Shown here in pieces: positions 27,192-37,577 of a DNA stretch of 64,000 bases (positions are counted from its first letter, which is position 1; every line of letters begins with the position of its first letter). Under the pieces are notes generated by a model. It saw only the letters and a list, made by a program, of their open reading frames with translations, had not been told where the DNA came from and searched no databases. Both the position numbers and the translations under genes were made by a program. The DNA comes from Sambucus nigra (lineage: Eukaryota > Streptophyta > Magnoliopsida > Dipsacales > Adoxaceae). The DNA lies in contig OX422219.1 of the NCBI GenBank assembly GCA_949130495.1, positions 266,895,111 through 266,959,110 on the forward strand, given 5' to 3'.

Positions 27192-28782
27192 TCAGGTTTT
27201 GTTCCCCTTCCCCTTTCTCCTATTCTTTCCACCAGAGTGGTTCGCCTTAGTCATCTCTCCCTTATGCTTGTAGGCAAGCTCATCCACGACCGTTACTCTC
27301 CTAGCAAGTGCCGAAGGTTCTGGAGTTACCTCAAACTCACTGTCATTTTCCACGATGCTAAACTGGTTGGATAACCGTATCGTGGGTGAGACCACGCTAG
27401 GGGAAATCTCATAGACCTCCACAGTGCCCCTAACCTCCTCCTGAGCCTTATTCATCACACTCGACGGCTCTCTTATCTCCCGGACAGTAACTGGGATATG
27501 ATTCCTTGTAACCAGTTTCTTTTCAGAACCTGCATGGGATTTGGTCATTTTAGCACCAGCTTCCACAATATTTTTCGGTACCATGTTTAATGTGCATGTA
27601 GTGATATTGTGGCAAAAAATGAGGCATTTAGTGCACGAACGTGGTTTGGCTTGGAATTCAACTCGCACCGGTGCACAAACACCGTCCTCCGTAACAACGT
27701 TGATGCTATTGGGATATGTCTCCTTAGTTTCGACCTCGATGCAAACTCGAGCGTAAGAAATTCTATTCATCTCCTCCATCACAACGTCGGCAAACAAAGG
27801 GACTCCTACCGAACTCGCAATGTAACTGAGACCTTCCTCCATCCACAACTGGACCAGAATGTCATGAAACTTCACCCATATGGGTATCTTCTTCACTGTT
27901 TCCTTGTTGAAGCTAAAGCTAGCATGCCATTTTTTCAGAATAATTGACATCCCCGCAAAATGCCATGGGCCATTGTCAAGAACCTCATCCCGTTGAGAGG
28001 GGTTGTCAAAAAGAAAGAAGAAAAAACCATTGTCGTGTGCTATCACTTTGGTCATCCCAAACTTGCTGTACAGTCTGGTGGCGGCGTTATTAATGTAGGA
28101 GAACGGAAGTTTTTTGCCCAAAAAATAACCCACCAAACTATTCTCCCACCTTTTATGACCTCCGGTAGCAACTGCAGTGGGAGGCGTTACCGTGATGACA
28201 GAATCCACAACAAAAGGCTGGTGGTAGGTGAGACGAATCCTAGGTTGTTTCTTAACTGCCGCTATAGTGCTCCACGTCCTATCATTGTGTCTCGGTAGTT
28301 GTTGAGAAGTCAGTTCCGTTTGGAGAGTTGGGGCGCTCGTCAGTTTAACTGACAGCTTTTCTGTGTCAACAGATGACTTTCCCATCCCCGTACCATTGAG
28401 CCCAGAGCCCGTACTAACCCCTCTATCTGATCTACATTCCTTAGTTTTGTCAGCAACACACAAAGCCACCACCTCACCCTCATTCCGCCCATCAGACTGG
28501 CGGTTGGAGTTTACGTCAACGACCGGGGAACCTTTCCCATAGTTCTCGTAGCCCGTAACTTTGGTCAAAATGGCCTGGCCATGAACCCCGGTGCCGGCGC
28601 TGGGAGTCAATACAGGACCAGAGTCGGACGGTGAAGTGGGAGGTCCCATCACAGCTCCTAACCCCCCCTGGGTTGTCAATGAGGTCTACGGCAAACTGGC
28701 CGTCTTCTAACTCTTCGAAACCAGTCACCTCCTGCGTAGGTCTGGCAAGTCTGTCACCTGAAGGTTTGACCGTGGTTACCAT
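27192..28782 (-). pseudogene. LINE-1 ORF1 (DUF4283-like and degenerate zinc-knuckle nucleic-acid-binding protein), frameshifted
   Basis: In plant L1 elements ORF1 encodes the RNA-binding protein that packages the element transcript. The start is taken as ATG at 28782-28780 (MVTTVKPSGD). The frame shifts at a C7 run (28661-28667); removing one base would restore it, so a one-base expansion is likely. The following frame runs about 490 codons. Its middle part (GYFLGKKLPFSYINN, NGPWHFAGMSIILKKW, IPIWVKFHDI) is the DUF4283-like region. It is followed by CTKCLIFCHNITTC, which keeps CX2CX4HX4C spacing but lacks the usual FGH, so the knuckle is degenerate. The C-terminus is basic and Lys/Gly rich. 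The stop TGA overlaps the ORF2 ATG by one base (TGATG), suggesting coupled translation in the ancestor. Confidence 0.88.
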
Positions 28783-28890
28783 GGAGGATTAGATAGTGTG
28801 AGTAAGGTAGGAAAGGGTGTATAGAAGGTGACGGGAGGCTTTTGGGAGCATGTGGTTCTAGAGAGAAGTTGGAGCATTTCTTTTACCCTG

Positions 28891-28905
28891 CATATTTCTA
28901 GACTT
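28891..28905 (+). repeat. Target-site duplication of LINE-1, right copy
   Basis: CATATTTCTAGACTT, followed by the normal monomer continuation AGGCTTAAAAACATGG. It matches 23236-23250 exactly. Confidence 0.85.
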
Positions 28906-29079
28906 AGGCTTAAAAACATGGGGTTAGAGGGTGAGAACTCAAAACAGCCCCCGAACGTCCCCTTGGGTGGCACCAACACCTCCCACGGGACCAATGTAAC
29001 TCTTAGGAACTGACCTCGCAACCGCGGGACTCCCGATTTGAGAGTACGACAGTAATTTGCATATTTCTAGACTTAGGCT

Positions 29080-32000
29080 TAAAAATATGGCGTTACAGGG
29101 TGAGAACTCAAAATAGCCCCCGAACGGCCCCGTGGATGGCACCAAATCCTCCCAGGGGACCAATATAACTCGTAGGAACTGACCCCATAGCCGCGAGTAT
29201 CCTGGTTTGAGAGTACGACGGTAATTTGAATATTTCTAGACATAGGCTTAAAAATATGGCGTTAGTGGGTGAGAACTAGAAATATCCCCTTAACTTCCCC
29301 GTGGGTGGCACCAACACCTCCCACGGGACCAATGTAACGTATAGGAGCTGACCCTGCAGCCGTGAGACTCACAGTTTAAGAATACGACGATAATTTGCAT
29401 ATTTTTAGACTTAAGCGAAACATGGTGTTTGACGGTGAAAACTCGAAACAACCCTCTAACGGCCTCGTGGGTGGCACCAACACCTCCCGCGGGACCAATG
29501 TAACTCGTAGGAACTGACCCCACAGCCGCGAGACTCTCGGTTTGAAAATATGACGATAACTTGCATATTTCTAGACTTAGGCTTAAAACACGGCGTTAGA
29601 GGGTGAAAACTCGAAACTGCCCTCGAACGGCCCCGTGGGTGGCACCAACAACTCCCACGGGACCAATGTAACTCGTAGGAACTGACCCTATAGACGCGGG
29701 TCTCCTGGTTTGAGAGTACGACGGTAATTTGCATATTTCTAGACTTAAGCAAAACATGGTGTTAGAGGGTGAAAACTAAAAACAGCCCTCTAACGTCCCC
29801 GTAAGTGGCACCAAAACATCCCATTGGACCAATGTAACTCGTAGGAACTGACCTAGCAACTGCGGGACTTTCGATTTGAAAATACGATGATAATTTGCAT
29901 ATTTCTAGTCTTAGGCTTAAAAACATGGCATTAGGGGGTGGAAACTCGAAACAGCCCCCGAACGGCCCCGTGGGTGACACCAACACCTCCCACGGGAGCA
30001 ATGTAACTCGTAGAAACTGACACTGCAGCCGCGGTACTCACGGTTTGAGAATACGAAGGTAATTTGCAAATTTCTAGACTTAGGCTTAAAAATAAGGCGT
30101 TAGAGGGTGAACACTCGAAACAGCCCCCGAACGGCCCTGTGGGTGGCACCAACACCTCCCACGGGACCAATGTAACTCGTAGGAACTCACCCTACAGCCG
30201 CGGTCTCTCGGTTTGAGAGTACGATGGTAATTTTCATATTTCTGGACTTAGGCTTAGAAACATGGGGTTAGTGGGTGAGAACTAAAAATAGCCCCCGAAC
30301 GGCCCCATGGGTGGCACCAACACCTCCCACGGGACCAATGTAACTCTTAGGAACTGACCTCGCAGACACCCGATTTGAGAGTACGACTGTAATTTGCAAA
30401 TTTCTAGACTTAGGATTAAGAACATGGCGTTATAGGGTGAGAACTCGAAACAGCCCCCGAACGGCCCCGTGGATGGCACCAACTCCTCCCACGGGACCAA
30501 TATAACTCGTAGGAACTGACCCCACAGCCGCGGGTATCCTGGTTTGAGAGTACGATGGTAATTTGACTATTTCTAGACATATGCTTAAAAACATGGTGTT
30601 AGAGGGTGAAAACTCGAAACGGCCCTCTAACGGCCCCTTGGGTGGCACCAACACCTCCCGCGGGACCAATGTAACTCGTAGGAACTGACCCCGCAGCCGC
30701 GAAACTCCCGGTTTGAGAATACGACGATAATTTTTCAAATTTCTAGACTTAGGCTTAAAAGCATGGCGTTAGAGGGTAAAAACACAAAACTTCCCCCGAA
30801 CGGCCCCGTGGGTGGCACCATCACCTCCCGCGGGACTAATGTAACTCGTAGGAACTGACCCCGCTACCGCGGGACTCCCGATTTGAGAGTACGACGATAA
30901 CTTGCATATTTCTGGACTTAGGCTTAAAAACACGGCGTTAGAGGGTGAAAACTCAAAACTTCCCCCGAACGGCCCCGTGGGTGGCACCAACACCTCCCAC
31001 GGGACCAATGTAACTCATAGGAACTGACCCTGGAGACGCGGGTCTCCTAGTTTGAGAGTACGATGGTAATTTGCATATTTCTAGACTTAAGCAAAACATG
31101 GTGTTAGAGGGTGAAAACTCAAAACGGCCCTCTAACGTCCCTGTGAGTGGCACCAAAACATCCATCTGGACCAATGTAACTCGTAGGAACTGACCCCGCA
31201 GCCGCAGGATTTTCGATTTGAGTGTACGATGATAATTTGCATATTTCTAGTCTTAGGCTTTAAAACATGGCGTTAGAGAGTGGAAACTCGAAACGGCCCC
31301 CGAACGGCCCCGTGGGTGACGCTAACACCTCCCACGGGAGTAATGTAACTCGTAGAAACTGACACCGCAGCCGCGGGACTCCCGGTTTGATAATACGAAG
31401 GTAATTTTCATATTTCTAGACTTAGGCTTAAAAATATAGCGTTAGAGGGTGAACACTCGAAACAGCCCCCGAACGGCCCTGTGGGTGGAACCAACACCTC
31501 CCACGGGACCAATGTGACTCGTAGGAACTGACCCTGCAGCCGCGGTCTCCCGGTTTGAGAGTACGATGGTAATTTGCATATTTCTAGACTTAGGCTTAAA
31601 AACATGGGGTAAGAGGGTGAGAACTCAAAATAGCCCCCGAACGGCCCCGTGGGTGGCACCAACACCTCCCACGAGAATAATGTAACTCTTAGGAACTGAC
31701 CTCGCAGCCGCGGGACTCCCGATTTGAGAGTACGACTGTAATTTGCATATTTCTAGACTTAGGCTTAAGAACATGGCGTTACAGGGTGAGAACTCGAAAC
31801 AGCCCCCGAACGGCATCGTGGATGGTACCAACTCCTCCCACTTGACCAATATAACTCGTAGGAACTGACCCCACAGCCGCGGGTATCCTGTTTGAGAGTA
31901 GGACGATAATTTGCATATTTCTAGACATAGGCTTAAAAACATGGCGTTAGTGGGTGAGAACTAGAAATAGCCCCCTAACTTCCCCGTGGGTGGTACCAAC

Positions 32001-33400
32001 ACCATCCACGGGACCAATGTAACTTGTAGGAGCTGACCCCGCAGTCGCGGGACTCCCAGTTTGAGAATACGAAGATAATTTGCATATTTCTAGACTTAAA
32101 CGAAACATGGTGCTAGAGGGTGAAAACTCGAAACACCCCTCTAACGGCCCGATTGGTGGCACCAACACCTCCCGCGGGACCAATGTAACTCGTAGGAACT
32201 GACCCCGCAGCCGCGGGACTCCCGGTTTGAGAATACGAAGATAATTTTCATATTTTTAGACTTAGGTTTAAAAATATGGCGTTAGAGGGTGAAAACTTGA
32301 AATAGCCCCTGAACGGCCCCGTGTATGACACTAACACCTCCCACGGGACCAATGTGACTCGTACGAACTGACCCTGCAGCGGCGGGTCTACCGGTTTAAG
32401 AGTACGATTGTAATTTGCATATTTCTAGACTAAGGCTTAAAAAGATGGCGTTAGAGGTTTAAAACTCGAAAAAGCTCCCGAACACCCCCGTGGGTGGCAC
32501 CAACACCTCCAACGGGACCAATGTAACTCGTAGGAACTGACGTCGTCGTCTCCGGTCTCCCGGTTTGAGAGTACGATGCTAATTTGCATATCTCTAGACT
32601 TAGGCTTAAAAACATGGGGTTAGAGGGTAAGATCTTAAAACAGCCCGCGAACGGCCTCGTGGGTGGCACCAACACCTCCCACGGGACCAATGTAACTCTT
32701 AGGAACTAACCTCGTAGCCGCAGGACTCCCGATTTGAGAGTACGACGGTAATTGCCATATTTATAGACTTAGGCTTAAAAACATGGCGTTAGAGGGTGAG
32801 AACTCGAAACAGCCCCCAAACGGCCCCGTGGATGGCACCAACTCCTTCCACGGGACCAATATAACTCGTAGGAACTGACCCCATAGCCGCGGGTATCCTG
32901 GTTTGAGAGTACGATGGTAATTTGCATATTTCTAGACATAGGCTTAAAAATATGGCGTTAGTGGGTGAGAACTAGAAATAGCCCCCTAACTTCCCCGTGG
33001 GTGGAACCAACACCTCCCACGGGACCAATGTAACTTGTAGGAGCTGACCCCGCAGCTGCGGGACTCCCAGTTTGAGAATACGACGATAATTTGCATATTT
33101 CTAGACATAAGCGAAATATTGGGTTAGAGGGTGAAAACTCGAAACAGCCCTCTAATGGCCCCATGGGTGGCACCAACACCTCCCGCGGGACCAATGTAAC
33201 TCGTAGGAACTGACCCCGCAGCCGTGGGACTTTTAATTTTAGAATACGATGATAATTTGCATATTTCTAGTCTTAGGCTTAAAAACATGGCGTTAGAGGG
33301 TGAAAACTTGAAACTGCCTCCGAACGGCTCCGTGTGTGACATCAACACCTCCCACGGGACTAATGTAACTCGTAGGAACTGACCCCGCAGCCATAGCACT
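29080..33400 (+). repeat. Satellite higher-order repeat, 8-mer then 6-mer spacing
   Basis: The monomer marked by CCGTGGATGG, then CAACTCCTCCCACGGG, AATATAACTCG and GGTATCCTGG, occurs at about 29133, 30471, 31820 and 32830. Spacings are 1,338, 1,349 and 1,010 bp, or 8, 8 and 6 monomers. Following monomers also correspond: those with CCCCTAACTTCCCCGTGGG and AGGAGCTGACC recur at about 31975 and 32987, and 166-bp monomers with GCCCTCTAACGTCCC at about 29789 and 31133. Confidence 0.72.
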
Positions 33401-33778
33401 CCCGGTTTGAGAATGCGAAGGTAATTTGCATATTTCTAGACTCAGGCTTAAAAATATGGTGTTAGAGGGTGATAACTAGAAATAGCCCACCAACGGCCCC
33501 GTGGGTGGCCCCAACACCTCCCACGGGACCAATGTAACTCGTAGGAAGTGACCCTGCAGCCGCGGGACTTCCGGTTTGAGAATACGATGGTAATTTGCAT
33601 GTATCTAGACTTAGGCTTAAAAACATGGCGTTAGAGGGTGAGAACTAGAAACACCCCCCGAATGGCCCCGTGGGTGGCACCAACACCTCCCACGGGACCA
33701 GTGTAACTCGTAGGAACTCACCCACAGCCGCGGGTCTCACGGTTTGAGAGTACGATGGTAATTTGTATATTTCTAGAC
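33120..33778 (+). repeat. Satellite block left of LINE-2, homologous to the blocks left of LINE-3/4/5
   Basis: Four monomers in a fixed order: a 166-bp type with GCCCTCTAA; one with CTAGTCTTAGG, GAAAACTTGAAAC and GTGAC; one with GAAGGT and GATAACTAGAAATAGCC; and one with GAATGRCC, GACCAGTGTAACTCG and GGAACTCACCC. The LINE poly(T) follows. The same order precedes LINE-5 (about 61060-61725). It also precedes LINE-3 (from about 51100, with a roughly 50-bp deletion near 51357) and LINE-4 (with one monomer missing). The shared order supports common descent of the LINE insertion itself. Confidence 0.78.
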
Positions 33779-33780
33779 TT
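33767..33780 (+). repeat. Target-site duplication of LINE-2, left copy
   Basis: ATATTTCTAGACTT, then poly(T). It is identical to 39228-39241, and it is the same satellite position as the LINE-1 duplication. Confidence 0.85.
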
Positions 33781-33929
33781 TTTTTTTGGGGAAAATTATG
33801 TATATTATATCCAGAAACAATCAACGGAACAAATTAGAGGAAAAACACCTCAAACCTCCAGAGGGGCATACCCCAACTGGAAAACCAAAGAAACAAAGGA
33901 CCAAGGAACAAACAAGCCCTAAATCGATC

Positions 33930-36900
33930 CTACTCCAGAGTACTCTCAGGGATACCCCAGTTCATGTATGCCATCCAGTTGACGTAACTTCTTCTACCCT
34001 TCCCCCAAGTCATGACTCTTGCTCTCACCATCTCCTCAATCTCTCTTAATATGGCCCCAGTATTTTTCTTTGTCTTCTTGTGGAGTCTATTATTTCTCTC
34101 CATCCACAGGAAGTAGCAAGTAGATGAAAAGGAAATGCATCTGATACGGTTATATAACTTAGGCCCCCCATAGTTGGAGATTACAACTTGCATCTCCCCA
34201 TCGCAGTCTCTAGCCTCTCTATACTCCTGGTTCCTGAACCTCACTTCCTCCCAGACCTCCCTAGCCACCTGGCACTCGTTGAATAGGTGAGAGCAAGTCT
34301 CATCCCCATTGGAGCAGCTCTAGCAAAGGTTTTTATCAGCGATGCCCCAGCTGAAGAGCTTATTCTTTGTTTGCAAAGCGTCCCTACAAACTAGCCAAAG
34401 AATGATGGCACACTTGGGGATATCATTCTTGTTCCAAACTAAGTTATGCCAGGTGGTGGGAGGGAGACCCGGACTCAAAGCCTCATAAGCCGAATTAATT
34501 GTGAACCCACGTGACCTGGGGACCCAAACCACCTCGTCCGTGGTACCAAGCCTAATACTCGGAAACTCCGCATTCCTTATCTCAAGAAGTTCCACAGTAA
34601 TCGTAGAGGGCACCTCCATCCACTCTCAGCAATGTAATTAGCCACCAACGTCTTGTGGTTCCTAGCAGCGTCATAAATAACCCTATCCCCATAGAGGGGG
34701 TGCAGAGGCCCTAAGGGGTGCCAGTTATCATGCCATAGGAAGGTCCCGCTGCCATCGCCAATAATGCACTTGATGAGAGGCCTGGTTAAATGTCTAAGTT
34801 GCATCATTTTCCTCCAACTCCATGTAGTGTCATTAGCAATATCGATAGCCCACAAGCTCCTCCTTTTTAATTTGTAAACATTGCACCATTTGACCCACAA
34901 ACCATCCTTCTTGCTGATGAGGTTCCAAAGGAGCTTCATAATGGCAGCTTCATTCCATCTCTCAATGTTCTTAATTCATAACCCCGCTCTTCAAGTTTAC
35001 AGTACAGGTCCTTCCAAGCAACCTTTGCTCCCGAATGTTTCAAATCGGGCCTAGTCCTTAAGAAGTCCTTCATAAGCTGCTCGATACTAAGGATAACTCT
35101 TTTAGGCAGGATGAACAGACTAGACCAGCACACCTGGATACCGAAGAGAACAGACTTAATGAGCTGAAGACGACCAGCGTAGCTGAGAAACCAATTGGTC
35201 CAACACGTAATCTTAGCAGTAATCCTGTCAATCAGCCTCTTGCAATCCTCACTCTTGTCAAGGTACTGGAATGGAGGGGCACACCAAGGTACTGGAATGG
35301 AGGCCTACTGTGAGCGAACCCTAGCATACTACCAATCTGAATAATCCCACCCTCGTCAATGCCGAAAGAGTAGAAACTGCTCTTGTTAGGGTTAGGCAGG
35401 AGCCCCGAGATGCTATAGAAATCCACAAGAACTTTCTTAGCAACCGAATAGGAGGAAAAGTCGCCCCCACTAAGAATAATCAGGTCGTCAGCAAAACATA
35501 AGTGGTGAAGACCAATCTCCTTACACCTCGGGTGGAAGGTAAAAGCCGGGTCAGTGCTAGCCTTGTCCATTATGCAAGAGAAGGTGTCCATAATTAGGAG
35601 AAATAGATAGGGTGAGAGAGGGTCACCCTATCTTAACCCCCTCCTTCCCTCGAAGAACCCATGCAGATAACCATTCATACTGATGGAGAACCTGGTCGTC
35701 GTGCAGCACTCCATAACCCACCCAACAAAATTAGATGGGAAGCCCAAGTGGTCTAATAGTTTGACCAGAAAGTCCCAACTCACAGTGTCATAAGACTTTA
35801 AGAGGTCAATCTTCAAGGTGAATCTAGGGGGATTAAGCCCCCTGTGGTAGTTCCTCATAACCTCCTGCAGCAGTAGGATATTATCAGAAATGGATCTCCC
35901 TTTCACAAACGCAGCCTGATTCGGACTAATGATTTTATGGAGAATAGTCTTGATTCTATTGGCAAGAACCTTAGAGATACACTTATAAATAGTGTTACAA
36001 CATGAAATAGGTCGAAAATGATGCATCCGAGTGGGAGTGGAAACCTTTGGAATGAGGGCCAAGGCCGTGAAATTCCACTGACGGGGCATGTAACAACTCC
36101 TAAAGAAGAATTTGATGGTCCTCATGACATCACTCCCAACCACTTCCCAATTCTCTTTAAAGAAATGCGCATTGAACCCATCTGGGCCAGGAGACTTTTC
36201 CGACCCAATAGTAAACATGGCCCCCTTAATTTCTTCATCGCTGGAAGCCCTAGTGAAAGTCGCTTTGTCTTCATCAGTTATTCTCTTGCAGACATTCGCA
36301 TTAAGAAGAGGAGCAGGGCCCTCACAGGTACTGCTACTGCCAAGAAGGTTACTAAAATACTCAACTGCAATATTTGCCACTTTCTGGGTTCCTTCCACTT
36401 TGTTACCATTCTCGTCATTAACACTTACGATCTGTCTTTTGGCTCTAGCCTGGTTAGCCTTATTGTGGAAGAAGGTGTTGTTACCGTCACCCAGCTGAAG
36501 CCATCTAACCCTGGACTGTTGCTTGTAGAAAGACTCCTTCACATTACGATGCTCCAAGTAAATGGATAGCTTGAGCTTCTCCTCCCTCTGTATGCTGGTA
36601 TTACCCCCGTCAGAATCCAGCCTTGATTGAACTTCGTTTAGCTGATCTTTGGCTTCTTTGACTCTCAATTAAAGATGGTTGAAGAATCTTTTGTTGAACC
36701 CTTTAAGTTTAACCTTTAAACTTTTCATCTTCTTGCTCAATCTAGTCATGGGGTTTCACTGCACCCTTTCGTTCCACGCATCGGTAAGAATCTCCTTAAA
36801 ATTGGCATGGGACGTCCAAAAGTTGAAGAATTTGAAAGGCTTGGGACCTCTAGGCTCATCATGGGAAAGAATCCCAATGATTGGACAGTGATCCAATACA

Positions 36901-37577
36901 CCGTGAGGTAATACAGTTGCTTGGGAATTAGGAAACCCCGCGTTCCAAGCATCATTCTGAACAACTCTATCTAGTCTAGATTGGATATTATCCTCACCCT
37001 CCTGTTTCTTATTCCACGTCAACCATAACCCCTGCATAGTCATATCATTCACACAGATATCGTAGATACATTGGTTAAAAACATCCGTTGCATCCTCATT
37101 AATGCCATGCAACCCCTTCTTCTCATCATGGGTTCTTACCACATTAAACTCCCCCATTAGCACCCAAGGTTGGTCGTTGACAAATACACTGTTGGATCTC
37201 AGAAAATCCCAAAGAGAGAGTCTAATACTCGAAAGGTTTTCTCCATAAATAAAGGTAGCCCAAAAGCTAGCATTCCTCCCCCTTATCTCCACCTTACACA
37301 GCATGGCTTGGGGGTGAGATTGAACCAACTTCAAAGTGACGCTACCCGAATTCCACCCCACCAAGACCCTAGCAACGCCTCCTCCACTAGGAAAATTGTC
37401 AATGTACTCCCAGTTAAAAAAGCAGTTACTTGTAACCATATTCAAATTATTAAACCTAACTTTGGAATCTAGTAAACACACCAAGTCAAGCTGGTGGTCT
37501 CTAATAATCTTATTCACTTCCCGCTGTTTGTGAGGGGAATTAAGCCCTCTAATATTCCAAGACCCTAACTTGGCCAT
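33930..37577 (-). pseudogene. LINE-2 ORF2 (endonuclease, reverse transcriptase, zf-RVT), multiply broken
   Basis: The start is ATG at 37577 (MAKLGSWNIRGLNSPHKQ). The endonuclease is open for 273 codons and has two conservative swaps at expected catalytic acids: ETK reads DSK, and GDFN reads GEFN. DHCPI is kept. In-frame stops follow near 36753 (TGA, probably from TGG) and 36675 (TAA). The RT is open at 36668-35628: LQLGDGNNTFFHNK, FRPISCCNTIYK, KIDLLKSYD, then a TAG at 35628-35630 replacing Gln of QGDP, and an intact FADD at 35484-35495. A rearrangement at about 35265-35300 and a frameshift near 34610 follow. The zf-RVT domain (WHNLVWNKNDIPKCA, then a Cys/His-rich stretch ending HLFNECQVAREVW) runs to about 34260, and the natural end GIPESTLE is at 33930. 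Confidence 0.92.
35264..35302 (-). repeat. Local partial duplication in LINE-2 ORF2
   Basis: CAAGGTACTGGAATGGAGG occurs twice, separated by GGCACAC. In LINE-3/4/5 the left copy is instead GAGTCTCGTAGTAATGAGG. About 20 bases have therefore been overwritten by a copy of the adjacent sequence, most simply by template switching or replication slippage. The change shifts the reading frame after PPFQYLGVPL. Confidence 0.75.

Larger units (their letters stand above)
23408..27192 (-). pseudogene. LINE-1 ORF2 (endonuclease, reverse transcriptase, zf-RVT), multiply broken
   Basis: ORF2 makes the protein that nicks DNA and primes reverse transcription on it. The start is ATG at 27192-27190, giving MIKIGSWNIRGLNSPHKQ, the usual start of the L1 endonuclease. 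Stops follow at once, including one (TAA) at the catalytic Glu of the ETK motif. GDFNVV and SDHCPI survive. A G-rich run near 26611 is shifted by one base. The RT has FRPISCCNTIYK, motif A KIDLLKAYD (near 25446), a TAG at 25261-25263 in place of Gln of QGDP, and the active-site box FADD (25117-25128). Near 26100, seven codons (NTFFH region) are missing compared with LINE-2. The zf-RVT part is split by an insertion at 24189. The natural end, GIPESVLE, is at 23408. Confidence 0.92.
23251..28890 (-). mobile_element. LINE-1: near full-length plant L1 retrotransposon (5.6 kb), inactive
   Basis: Non-LTR retrotransposon inserted in a satellite monomer, read right to left. On the element strand it starts with a roughly 108-bp leader (28890-28783), then ORF1, ORF2, a 3' UTR (about 23258-23407) ending ATAATTTTTCCC, and an A-tail of 7-9 bases seen as T's at 23249-23257. 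It is bounded by 15-bp target-site duplications. The leader length suggests the 5' end is complete or nearly so. Both ORFs are broken: a frameshift in ORF1, and nonsense codons, a frameshift, an in-frame deletion and a nested insertion in ORF2. It differs clearly from LINE-2 (a different ORF1 N-terminus and, by eye, about three-quarters identity in the RT), so it is a separate L1 lineage or subfamily and an older, decayed copy. Confidence 0.95.
28891..33780 (+). repeat. 169-bp satellite array, block 2
   Basis: About 29 monomers of the same satellite between LINE-1 and LINE-2. It begins with the right target-site duplication of LINE-1 and ends with the left one of LINE-2, in the same monomer phase and strand as block 1, so the LINEs split a pre-existing array. 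A monomer marked by CGTGGATGG and GGGTATCCTGG recurs at about 29133, 30471, 31820 and 32830, which shows higher-order structure. At about 30361-30370 one monomer has lost most of its GC palindrome (CCTCGCAG runs directly into ACACCCG). No genes are seen. Confidence 0.97.
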
